This document shows, one piece after another, positions 9,112 to 16,864 of a stretch of DNA of 21,287 bases. Origin of the DNA: Bacteroidota bacterium. GTDB lineage: Bacteria > Bacteroidota > Bacteroidia > UKL13-3. Numbering within the stretch: position 1 is the stretch's first letter; the number at the start of each line of letters is the position of its first letter. Under the pieces are notes generated by a model. It was not told where the DNA came from. It saw only the letters and a program-made list of their open reading frames with translations, and did no database searches. The translations under genes and the position numbers were made by a program. The stretch covers positions 1 to 21,287 of the forward strand of contig CANHRW010000007.1 of assembly GCA_947462865.1 (NCBI GenBank), given 5' to 3'.

Positions 9112-9346
9112 AATTGATGTAATGCCCCATGCAGCATTACTTGATCCACAAGGAAAAGCCGTTACTGGTTCAATGAAAAACATTGGACTTTCTCAAATTA
9201 ATCAGGTACGAATTGGCAAACACATGAGTATGGAATTAGAAGCTGCCAACCAAGCTGAAGCAGAGCAAATGGTGGATGAAGCTTGTAAAAAATTATTGGC
9301 AAACCTCATCATGGAAAGCTATCAGTTTCAAGTTTCTGCCATGTAA
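9095..9346 (+). CDS. purS: Phosphoribosylformylglycinamidine synthase subunit PurS
   Basis: This 83-residue protein matches the small PurS subunit that bridges PurL and PurQ in the fourth step of purine synthesis (FGAR to FGAM, glutamine-dependent). Family features are visible: FKAEIDVMPHAALLDPQGKAV at the N-terminus, a central VRIGKHMSMELEA strand, AEQMVDEACKKLLANLIMESY as the last helix, and the final strand. The length is normal. The start overlaps pssA by 17 bp, so translation is probably coupled. PurQ and the small PurL are not in this window, so its partners must be encoded elsewhere. The presence of PurS implies the three-subunit form of the enzyme rather than the fused large PurL. Confidence 0.9.
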   Translation: MKFKAEIDVMPHAALLDPQGKAVTGSMKNIGLSQINQVRIGKHMSMELEAANQAEAEQMVDEACKKLLANLIMESYQFQVSAM

Positions 9347-9351
9347 TACCA

Positions 9352-10617
9352 ATGTGCAGCAAAACATACATACTGCTGCTGGGTTTTTTCATTTGCCAAC
9401 TTAAGCTCAATGCTCAAGACCTTCCTTATACCAAAGGAATCTGTAAAATGCTTTGTAGTGATGAGTTTTCGGGTAGAGGCTATGTGAATGATGGGGATGG
9501 ATTAGCTGCTCAATTCATCAGAACCCAAATGAAAGAAATTGGCCTGAAACCCATGGCCGATAATTATTTTCAGAAATTTGGATTTGAAGTAGTTTGTTAC
9601 CCTGACAGGGTTCAACTCAACATAGATGGTAACGATTTAATTCCTGGAAAAGATTTTATAATTAACCCAGGATGTCCTAGGGTCAATGGGAAATTTAGTA
9701 CCATTAAAATTGATTCTGCATTGCTAGACAATACCAATCAGTTCAATTTACTTTTCCGTGCTCAAACAAGAAATTTTTTTTTAGTAGTTGACCATGTAAA
9801 AGACCTAAAATTACTTCATCCTGAGCGGATAGATGCTGTATTAAAAAATCAAGTTCACGCAAAAGGTTTGCTATATTGCCAAAAAGAAAAATTAACATGG
9901 GGAGTGGCCCAACATTTTGCAGATTTTCCAATAATTTCTATTCTAGCATCTGTCCTGCCAAACCATCCACTTTCAATTGAATTAAAAGTTGATGCTGAAT
10001 TTAAACTACACCAAACCCAAAATATACTGGGAAAAATAACCGGAAAAAAATATCCAGACAGTGTCATTGTAGTTTCGGCTCATTACGACCATTTAGGCAT
10101 GATGGGCAGTTATGCAAAGTTTCCGGGAGCTAACGACAATGCAAGTGGCGTAGCAATGATGCTTGATTTAGCAAAACATTTTAGCAAAAAAGGCAGTGAT
10201 TATACCTTGTTATTTATTGCATTTGCGGCTGAAGAAGCTGGATTATTGGGCTCTTTGTATTATACCGAAAACCCTATAGTTCCATTGAAACAAATAAAGT
10301 TATTACTGAACCTAGATTTGATGTCAACAGGAGATAAGGGAATGATGGTTGTTAATGGAACTGAATTTCCTGATTTATTTGATCAATTGAAATTTCAAAA
10401 CAGTATTGGTAGTTACTTACCCAGCATTCAAGCTAGAGGAAAAGCTGCAAATAGCGACCATTATTATTTTAGTGAAAAAGGGGTAAAAGCACTTTTTTTC
10501 TATTTAATGGGTGAATACCATGCCTACCATGATGTAGAAGACGATTATGAGGCACTAACTTACAGTAAATACAATGAAAGTTTCGAGCTAATTGCCGATT
10601 TTATAGCAAGTTTTTAG
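9352..10617 (+). CDS. Secreted M28-family zinc peptidase
   Basis: This 421-residue exported metallopeptidase has a signal peptide (about 1-21, ending LNAQ). An N-terminal part (about 25-225) is followed by the M28 catalytic domain. The two-zinc ligands are in order: His244 in SAHYDHLG with Asp246, bridging Asp262 in GANDNASG, the pair Glu294-Glu295 in AAEEAGLLGS (general base and ligand), Asp322 in LNLDLMS and His393 in AYHDVED. These match aminopeptidases of the S. griseus type. The likely role is trimming peptides in the periplasm or at the surface. No T9SS sorting domain is present, so it probably stays in the periplasm. It begins 5 bp after purS, so it is probably co-transcribed, and stops 3 bp from the convergent polyprenyl synthase stop with no hairpin between. 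Confidence 0.9.
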   Translation: MCSKTYILLLGFFICQLKLNAQDLPYTKGICKMLCSDEFSGRGYVNDGDGLAAQFIRTQMKEIGLKPMADNYFQKFGFEVVCYPDRVQLNIDGNDLIPGKDFIINPGCPRVNGKFSTIKIDSALLDNTNQFNLLFRAQTRNFFLVVDHVKDLKLLHPERIDAVLKNQVHAKGLLYCQKEKLTWGVAQHFADFPIISILASVLPNHPLSIELKVDAEFKLHQTQNILGKITGKKYPDSVIVVSAHYDHLGMMGSYAKFPGANDNASGVAMMLDLAKHFSKKGSDYTLLFIAFAAEEAGLLGSLYYTENPIVPLKQIKLLLNLDLMSTGDKGMMVVNGTEFPDLFDQLKFQNSIGSYLPSIQARGKAANSDHYYFSEKGVKALFFYLMGEYHAYHDVEDDYEALTYSKYNESFELIADFIASF

Positions 10618-10620
10618 TAA

Positions 10621-11604
10621 CTAATTTTCTCTTTCAATGATAAAACGAACCAATTGTTCCAAACTTTTGGCTGCTTCTTTGTCTTGGAATTGTTGGAGTA
10701 TTTCCAAAGCATCTTGCTTGTATTTTTGCATGACATTTTGGGTATAAGCTATGCCTCCGTGACTATTTACATATGCTATAATTTCAGCCACTTTTTGTTT
10801 GTTCTGGTGATGGGTTTTGATATTGTGAATCATTGTAGCCCTGGTTTTCTTATCTGCTTGATTCAAGGTATAAATGATAGGCAATGTCAACTTTTTTTCT
10901 TGAATATCTATTCCGTGTGGTTTGCCAATTTGGGTATCTCCGTAGTCTAACAAATCATCTTTAATTTGAAATGCAATTCCAATTTTTTCACCAAACAACC
11001 TCATCTTTTCAATGTCATCTGCTGATGCGCCTGCACTGGCAGCTCCTATTGCACAACAAGAAGCAATCAGTGAAGCTGTTTTTTTACGGATAATCTCAAA
11101 ATAAATGTCTTCAGATAAATTTAAATTTCTAGATTTTTCAATTTGCAATAATTCCCCCTCACTCATAGATTCTACAGAGGAACTCACAATTTCTAACAAA
11201 TGGTAATCCTTATTTTTAACACTTAACAATAAGCCTTTAGATAGCAAGTAATCGCCAACCAAAACAGCAATCTTGTTCTTCCAAAGTGCATTGATGCTAA
11301 AAAAACCTCTTCTTTGGTTGCTGTCATCTACTACATCATCGTGAACAAGGGTGGCTGTATGCAACAACTCAACCAAACTAGCAGCCCTGAATGTAGAATC
11401 ATTGATACCTCCAAAAAGCTTTGCTGAATAAAAGACAAACATTGGTCTAACCTGTTTTCCCTTGCGCTTTACAATATAAGTCATGATGGTATCTAGCAAT
11501 GGCACATTGCTTTTCATGGCTTCTCTGAACTTGCGCTCAAAGAGTGCTAATTCAGATGCAATAGGGTCTTTTATTTGATTGATTAAACTCAAAACAGGCT
11601 GCAA
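10621..11604 (-). CDS. Polyprenyl diphosphate synthase (trans, long-chain, octaprenyl type)
   Basis: This 327-residue cytoplasmic prenyl chain-elongating enzyme has both aspartate-rich motifs intact: first DDVVD (Asp89, Asp90, Asp93) followed by QRRG, and second DDLLD (Asp216, Asp217, Asp220). KGKQVRP (about 48-54), the substrate-binding segment, is also present. Small residues before the first motif (HTATLVHDD) fit a long-chain product, probably the menaquinone side chain; the gene would then be called ispB or a homologue, but chain length cannot be read with certainty. The start is TTG at 11604: no ATG exists between the upstream in-frame stop (11653) and residue 30, and the family N-terminus begins here. 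It follows the lipoprotein gene by 48 bp without a terminator, so readthrough from that operon is possible. Confidence 0.9.
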   Translation of the reverse strand: MQPVLSLINQIKDPIASELALFERKFREAMKSNVPLLDTIMTYIVKRKGKQVRPMFVFYSAKLFGGINDSTFRAASLVELLHTATLVHDDVVDDSNQRRGFFSINALWKNKIAVLVGDYLLSKGLLLSVKNKDYHLLEIVSSSVESMSEGELLQIEKSRNLNLSEDIYFEIIRKKTASLIASCCAIGAASAGASADDIEKMRLFGEKIGIAFQIKDDLLDYGDTQIGKPHGIDIQEKKLTLPIIYTLNQADKKTRATMIHNIKTHHQNKQKVAEIIAYVNSHGGIAYTQNVMQKYKQDALEILQQFQDKEAAKSLEQLVRFIIEREN

Positions 11605-11652
11605 GTTAACGAAACATTTGAAATTTGGATGCCCGTTCTTGCGTTTAAAAAA

Positions 11653-12141
11653 TCATTGGTGTTTTTTTGTGCGGTTGAGTTGAAGGGTATCGGTATTGTG
11701 ATTAGAAAAATAACCCTCCTTAAACAACAACTGGTCTTTTTCTATACTGGCAGTTCTTTGTACGTAATAACCCCCTTGACCAGGCATAAATACTTCAATT
11801 ATGAGGAGCTTATCTTGGGTTCTGTAATAGCCCACAGCCGGGGCTTGCTGATGAGAAAATTGCTTATTATTATGTTTGGTATTTATTTGGTCAATGGCCA
11901 TACTTCCATCAGCATAAAAATAGAGACAACCATATATTGAATCATTATTATACGAAACAAAGGGATGCTTTGCTACATATACAAATTGGGTATCAATTTG
12001 CGGATTCCATTCAAAGGCTGTTTGTAACAATTTGTATTGGGGCGATTTGGGTCTGTAAACAGTATTGTTAAGCCAAATACCCTTATTGCATGCAACAAAT
12101 AACAAAGAAACAATCAGTAAAATATATAGCCTTGTTTTCAT
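11653..12141 (-). CDS. Small lipoprotein, candidate immunity protein of the upstream RHS toxin-like gene
   Basis: This 162-residue protein has a lipoprotein signal (hydrophobic 5-17, then VAC with Cys18). The residues after Cys18 (NKGIW) are not acidic, so the Bacteroidota surface-export signal is absent and a periplasm-facing lipoprotein is expected. The mature part is short-stranded and beta-rich (GCLYFYADGSM, VGYYRTQDKLLIIEVF, GGYYVQRTASI), somewhat like lipocalin-type lipoproteins. I recognise no named family. It overlaps the RHS gene's stop codon in an ATGA, which implies tight translational coupling. A small gene directly after an RHS gene with a variable tip is the classical place for an immunity gene; this role is inference. 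A general cell-envelope lipoprotein is the alternative. Confidence 0.75.
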   Translation of the reverse strand: MKTRLYILLIVSLLFVACNKGIWLNNTVYRPKSPQYKLLQTAFEWNPQIDTQFVYVAKHPFVSYNNDSIYGCLYFYADGSMAIDQINTKHNNKQFSHQQAPAVGYYRTQDKLLIIEVFMPGQGGYYVQRTASIEKDQLLFKEGYFSNHNTDTLQLNRTKKHQ

Positions 12142-15100
12142 CGGATACTTCCACTCAAATTTAACTGATTGGTTTTAGAATATTCATAGGTCGATTCTTT
12201 AGAAATATGGTTGTGTATGAAATCTTGAAGCCATGCAGAACCAAACACGTCTAACCTGATACCATTGTATTGAAAAAAATTAGAAGCCTTGTTCAAGGAT
12301 TGATGAAAACTTGTTTGAGGATACTTGTGTCCCAATCCTAAGCCAGGATAGTTCATTAAACGGTAACCACTAAAATTCTGATACCCGAATTCAAAACCGC
12401 CAATATTCATTGCCAAACCGCCTGTCCAACCTGCATCTGTTTCTTTAATTCCTAGCTTACTTCTAAACAATCCAGCAAACGTTGGGAAAGTTGTTGCATC
12501 ATTGTTATATGAAAAAGAAAAATGATTGCCCATGCGCATACCAAATAAACCCTGTGTTTGAATACCTGGTCCATCCTGTTGATGGTTTATAGCTGAATTA
12601 AATGCAAATAACTGGCCCCAATGTGCACCATATTCATGGGTATTTAAAAATGGAGAAGGGGTATTGTAATTCATGGTATAAATACTGTGTGGGGTTGCAT
12701 TCCCAAACCCGCCTTGCAACAAAAATCCTGAACTAAAATCATAGGCGAATGTATGAGAGCTATTTGTTCCAAGTTGGTTACCTCCATACATAGCAACGTT
12801 TGCAAGCATTTGTAAATTAGCCGTTGGCTCACCAAGTTGGTATCCGATTGATGCTGTAGCGTTTAAATTCAGGCCTGCAGTCCCAAAACCCATCCGAATA
12901 CCCATTACGAAGCCAAATTTACCAGGTGGATCCCAAGACTGCATGCCGTTGGGGTCAATTTTATTTACTGGATTGTTTTGCATAGCAACATAAGGAGATT
13001 GGGAAATGAATTGTCCAGCTAACATATCCATTGTATGCCACCTGCCAATTTGAGGATCTAAAAACCTACTCCCATGGTCGTAATATTCTAAATAATTTTT
13101 TAACACAAGTGGTTTTCCATTAAACAAATGCAAAGTATTGGTATCTGTATTGGTCAAAACAAACTCTAAACCTTTTATATTTAATCCAAAAGGGTAATAA
13201 TGGTTTTCTTGAACAATTTGTGCCAACATGCGTTTTCTTATTACTGAAAAATCATCGTAAAAAATTATATTTTCATTAGAAGAACTCAGGTATATCTGTA
13301 CTTTTTCAATATTACTCGAGTCAACAACTAATTCTGCATTTAATTGCTCCCAATTTGTATTTCCAATAATAGGCGTCACAAGTGCTTTGACAACCTGTCC
13401 AGAAGAATCAAATGCTCTTATAATAAGTGATCCTTTCACTTCTGGATGTTGTTGAAGTGATTGAATGAGGTGTTTTAGTCCACCTAAAACAGCAATCAAG
13501 TTGAGATAGATACTTGGAGACTGATTCATTTTAATGTCTGCTGGTGAAATCGTATTCAATTGATGAATACCCATTAATTGATATAACCAATTTGGTTGTA
13601 TAGGATTGTTTTCAGGATGTTCTTCCTTTATTTTTCCAAAAACACTGGCATGTATAGAGTCTCCAAAATTTACATTTAAAGTTAAATTGGTTCCAATAAC
13701 TGATGTAGTTTTACCAGAAAATTTACCAGTGTAAGCGTCCTCCATCGTTTGAATAGGTGCAGATTTATTTAAAAATATTTCTGAATCAAATGGAATGTTC
13801 ACCACAGCAGTATCAATATCTGAAGGTTGTTCTTGTTCAAACTCATAAGTACATATCCAATTTCCAGTAGTATCTAATAAGGGCATGAAAGTCATTCGAG
13901 TATTTCCTTGATGGTCTGTATAATCATAATGGAATAAAAAGTTCCCCGCATTTATTTTCTGACTCGAATGTTGGCTGTATACCATTCTTCCCTCATCATG
14001 TGAGATTGAACGAATGACCTTATCAACATAATAAGCTCCAGCAACTTCATCCCATTCATGTATTTTTTTACCTTGTATAGTAAATTTAGACTGGTATTTG
14101 TTACCTAGAGCATCATAGATTAACTCGAGTTCATCACCATTGTTCCACTTGATTGCAGAAGGTAAACCTATTGGGTTATAGGTGATCAATTGTACGCCCT
14201 TATTTTTGTCTGTAATCAATCGCTGGTTGGCATCATATAAATAATCAGCTCCTTTTGCATTTCTGTCTATAAAATGATTGTAACCTTGCATGGCATATAT
14301 AGATGCATCAGATACACTCAAGAGTTGATTTCCATTGTATGTGTAAGTCAATTTATCAATCCAATCATAAGAAGTAGGTGCATTGGGCAATTGCGAATTG
14401 ATGAGCCCATGCTGTTGCATTGACAATATATTTCCATTTAAATCATAGCTTAATTGTTGAACTTCATAGCGTCCATTTTCGTTTAGAAAATTGTTAGTAT
14501 TACTTCCAAAATATTTGGCAGAATTAAGTTGCGTAAACCTATCGTAATTGTATAAGTAGCCTCGAATCACTTCATCTCTTTTTGACACCCAATTACACAC
14601 ACTTAAATTACTTAAAAAATTAGGTGTATTCCTAAATATACCGCCAGAATTTGCATGTGTAAAGTGTGCATCATAAACAAAATTCATCGCAAACAAATCA
14701 TCATTTCCTAGATTGTTGACATCATTCATTTGTAACAACTGACCTTGTAAATTATAAGTATAGTCAATTGACTGAAGAAAAGGCTGATTCAATCCTATTG
14801 CGTGAAGATTCTTTTTGATCACTTTACCTAGTTCATTATAGTTCATTTCACGCATCAGCACTTTGGTTCCATCAGGATTTGTTAACCATGTTCGCTGAAG
14901 TCTGTTGTATATATCATACTCATTTTCTATACGCCATTCATAAAATGCACTTTGCTTAGTTAAACATTGTTTATTCAACTCCGTCAGGACGAATCCTCTG
15001 AAGTTGTATGTTCTTTGGGTTGATTGAAAACCTCCCATAGGGTTGTATGTAACAATTAAACTGTTTCTCCCAATAAAATCGTATCCATTCATTTTAGTTA

Positions 15101-16850
15101 CCCAACCACTTGCACTTTTACCCAACAATTTAGCTTTAGTAACTGTTAATTTCTTAAAAGAGAATGCATTCAATTCTAAGGAATTCTGAAAATCCCATTC
15201 TTTATTCCCATCCATATCAGCATCAAAATTGTCGTAATAATTTAAAACCAATGTATCAACAATATTGGTAGTTGGAAATACCTGATTGGAATAATACAAT
15301 GGCTTCCGGTCAGAATATTCATAATAAACTAGCGATTTATTGAAACGATCTTGAAGATCAGACCTGGGCATGTTTCTTTCCGTTTGAAAAACACCTTTGA
15401 CGACTGGCCTCCCCTGTTGATCGAATTTCTGAAAAGTCCATTTAAAATCAAGTGCTTGTTGCGGATCCTGAGACATAACCACCCTATCTAATAAATCGTA
15501 AACATAACTGGTTATTCCTGTACCGGGTAGTTTTTGAGTAATCAACCTGTTGCGTTCATCATATATATTCTGCTGTACATACAAATCAAAAAGATTGGCT
15601 GTACTGCCGGAGCCATTGCTAATTTTGGAATTGAAATCAAACTGATTATTGTAGAGTGCCTTTATACCTTCTGGCTGAATAACAGCAGCCAATAAACCAT
15701 GCTTATTATGTATATAATATGTCTCAGATGCAATTTTAGCACCATTATAAATACGGTCTAATAATAATTTATTAAATAAGTCAAAAACTTGTATTTCTTG
15801 CTGTCCGTTTGCATTGATTTTGCTTTTAATCCAACAGGAACCGTCTGTAAAATATTGAGGTAAAACAGTAGTATTTTGTTGATTGTAAATACGAATATCA
15901 TCCAGTAAAACTTTACCTGTTGGGCCTGAACAACTAATGACGAATTGGTTGTTATTTGTTAAAACAGAGATGGGAATCCTAACCTCAATCCAATTATTAT
16001 CTAGTGAAAATTGACCATTTAAAATTTGCGAGGTAGTATTGTTCTTCAAATAAACTACAGTACTTCCACCATTTAGTTTCTTTACAAAGCAGGAGAGTAG
16101 ATAATTGCCTTTGTTTAAATTAAAAAGGATGCTATTGCCATAACCCGAATTGAACAAAAAGGCATTGGGTTGATTGGCTGCTGAATTTGGAGAAATTCCC
16201 GCATACCTATTCGTAATGCAGTTTAAAATTGAAGGAGCAGGGTAAGAAAAAAAACCCATATTGATGCCATCGAAGTTGATGTGTTTAACTAGTAAGCCTT
16301 GCTCAGTTAAAACAGTTGGTTTCATATTTGCATAATTGAAATTAAATCGGAGAATGCTGTCAGATAGCTGATTGGGTCGTTCAGTATATTGGCACTCATG
16401 ACCCGAACCCATTCTGAAATTTTCTCCTGCTGAAGCTTTTATAGTAAGAAAAGATGCCGGTGAAGTCTCAAACGCTTGTTCAGAAAAAGGATAGGATGTT
16501 GACATTTGCGTTTGCTGATAAAAGTGTTTGCATTCAATTAAAGCATCATCTCTGAAACCACCTGCTCCTTGAATAGCATATGGCAAAAGTTCTTTATGTA
16601 GTCTTCCAAATTGATCGTATTCAATAGCTTGGACCAAGTCTTTTGATGATGCTGTATACGCTTCAGTAACAGTTTGAATTGGTCGACCTAATCCATCAAA
16701 ATAGGTATAATTTGTAACACCAGTATTTGTAGGATCGGTAAAACGATTTACTGCCATTGATGGTAAAATTACTTTTTGAACGCACCTGTTGGGCTGTGTA
16801 AAGCCTTCAATAGAAGTCAATATGAAAAGCAATATAATGAGACGCTTCAT
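12138..16850 (-). CDS. Secreted DUF6443/RHS-core protein with toxin-like C-terminal tip
   Basis: This 1570-residue protein has a signal peptide (1-19, ending GFTQ). DUF6443-type start NYTYFDGLGRPIQTV lies at 47-61. A beta-sandwich-like insert, about 190-325 and ending LLDDIRIY, interrupts the usual DUF6443 path, which resumes at DGSCWIKSK (about 337). Diverged YD repeats follow (YDLLDRVV, YNELGKVI, YDANQRLI, YDALGNKY), then DYTDHQGNTRMTF, HYYPFGLNIKGLEF and the RHS core (RFLDPQIGRW from 1262, ending DPNG at 1299-1302). The 267 residues after that are not YD repeats. In known RHS/Tc proteins the repeats form a hollow shell and the DPxG motif is an autocleavage site releasing the tip. There is no T9SS sorting domain. 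The gene starts 14 bp after the preceding YD gene and overlaps the lipoprotein gene by 4 bp. Confidence 0.88.
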   Translation of the reverse strand: MKRLIILLFILTSIEGFTQPNRCVQKVILPSMAVNRFTDPTNTGVTNYTYFDGLGRPIQTVTEAYTASSKDLVQAIEYDQFGRLHKELLPYAIQGAGGFRDDALIECKHFYQQTQMSTSYPFSEQAFETSPASFLTIKASAGENFRMGSGHECQYTERPNQLSDSILRFNFNYANMKPTVLTEQGLLVKHINFDGINMGFFSYPAPSILNCITNRYAGISPNSAANQPNAFLFNSGYGNSILFNLNKGNYLLSCFVKKLNGGSTVVYLKNNTTSQILNGQFSLDNNWIEVRIPISVLTNNNQFVISCSGPTGKVLLDDIRIYNQQNTTVLPQYFTDGSCWIKSKINANGQQEIQVFDLFNKLLLDRIYNGAKIASETYYIHNKHGLLAAVIQPEGIKALYNNQFDFNSKISNGSGSTANLFDLYVQQNIYDERNRLITQKLPGTGITSYVYDLLDRVVMSQDPQQALDFKWTFQKFDQQGRPVVKGVFQTERNMPRSDLQDRFNKSLVYYEYSDRKPLYYSNQVFPTTNIVDTLVLNYYDNFDADMDGNKEWDFQNSLELNAFSFKKLTVTKAKLLGKSASGWVTKMNGYDFIGRNSLIVTYNPMGGFQSTQRTYNFRGFVLTELNKQCLTKQSAFYEWRIENEYDIYNRLQRTWLTNPDGTKVLMREMNYNELGKVIKKNLHAIGLNQPFLQSIDYTYNLQGQLLQMNDVNNLGNDDLFAMNFVYDAHFTHANSGGIFRNTPNFLSNLSVCNWVSKRDEVIRGYLYNYDRFTQLNSAKYFGSNTNNFLNENGRYEVQQLSYDLNGNILSMQQHGLINSQLPNAPTSYDWIDKLTYTYNGNQLLSVSDASIYAMQGYNHFIDRNAKGADYLYDANQRLITDKNKGVQLITYNPIGLPSAIKWNNGDELELIYDALGNKYQSKFTIQGKKIHEWDEVAGAYYVDKVIRSISHDEGRMVYSQHSSQKINAGNFLFHYDYTDHQGNTRMTFMPLLDTTGNWICTYEFEQEQPSDIDTAVVNIPFDSEIFLNKSAPIQTMEDAYTGKFSGKTTSVIGTNLTLNVNFGDSIHASVFGKIKEEHPENNPIQPNWLYQLMGIHQLNTISPADIKMNQSPSIYLNLIAVLGGLKHLIQSLQQHPEVKGSLIIRAFDSSGQVVKALVTPIIGNTNWEQLNAELVVDSSNIEKVQIYLSSSNENIIFYDDFSVIRKRMLAQIVQENHYYPFGLNIKGLEFVLTNTDTNTLHLFNGKPLVLKNYLEYYDHGSRFLDPQIGRWHTMDMLAGQFISQSPYVAMQNNPVNKIDPNGMQSWDPPGKFGFVMGIRMGFGTAGLNLNATASIGYQLGEPTANLQMLANVAMYGGNQLGTNSSHTFAYDFSSGFLLQGGFGNATPHSIYTMNYNTPSPFLNTHEYGAHWGQLFAFNSAINHQQDGPGIQTQGLFGMRMGNHFSFSYNNDATTFPTFAGLFRSKLGIKETDAGWTGGLAMNIGGFEFGYQNFSGYRLMNYPGLGLGHKYPQTSFHQSLNKASNFFQYNGIRLDVFGSAWLQDFIHNHISKESTYEYSKTNQLNLSGSIR
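12141..12941 (-). other. C-terminal tip of the RHS protein, polymorphic toxin type 23 (Ntox23)-like
   Basis: This is the coding segment for residues 1304-1570, after DPNGM. It opens with glycine-rich strands (GFVMGIRMGFGTAG, TASIGYQLG). A second part has HFSFSYNND (about 1443-1451), TDAGWTGGLAMNIGGFEFGYQ (about 1471-1491) and IRLDVFGSAWLQDFIHNH (about 1531-1548). From memory this order (GNFSFSYEND, then an acidic-aromatic turn, GDFSxGFN, then a RxG...xxxQNxxH-like end) resembles Ntox23 domains of Bacteroidota. The match was not run against a profile. If it is not Ntox23, it is a variable RHS tip of unknown activity. Confidence 0.5.
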
Positions 16851-16864
16851 GAATGAAAATAAAT

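Noticed and set aside
9743..10067. Two minus-strand open frames inside the M28 peptidase gene
   Set aside because: They oppose a complete peptidase with all metal ligands; no features of their own.
10654..10950. Plus-strand open frame of about 98 codons
   Set aside because: Antisense to the polyprenyl synthase, whose motifs are intact; the hydrophobic, Phe/Ile/Leu-rich product is typical of a shadow frame.
11629..11940. Plus-strand open frame of about 100 codons
   Set aside because: It lies antisense to the lipoprotein gene, which has a signal sequence and an ATGA coupling. The plus-strand product shows no recognisable domain.
12138..12400. T9SS sorting domain at the end of the RHS protein
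   Set aside because: The protein ends NQLNLSGSIR with no YPNP or GIY(L/I)RI-type pattern, unlike the two true T9SS proteins in the window.
16851..16864. Possibility that the two YD/RHS genes are one gene broken by a frameshift
   Set aside because: The second protein starts with an ATG and a clear signal peptide followed by a normal DUF6443 start, and the first ends naturally after a YD repeat. This is a real gene boundary.
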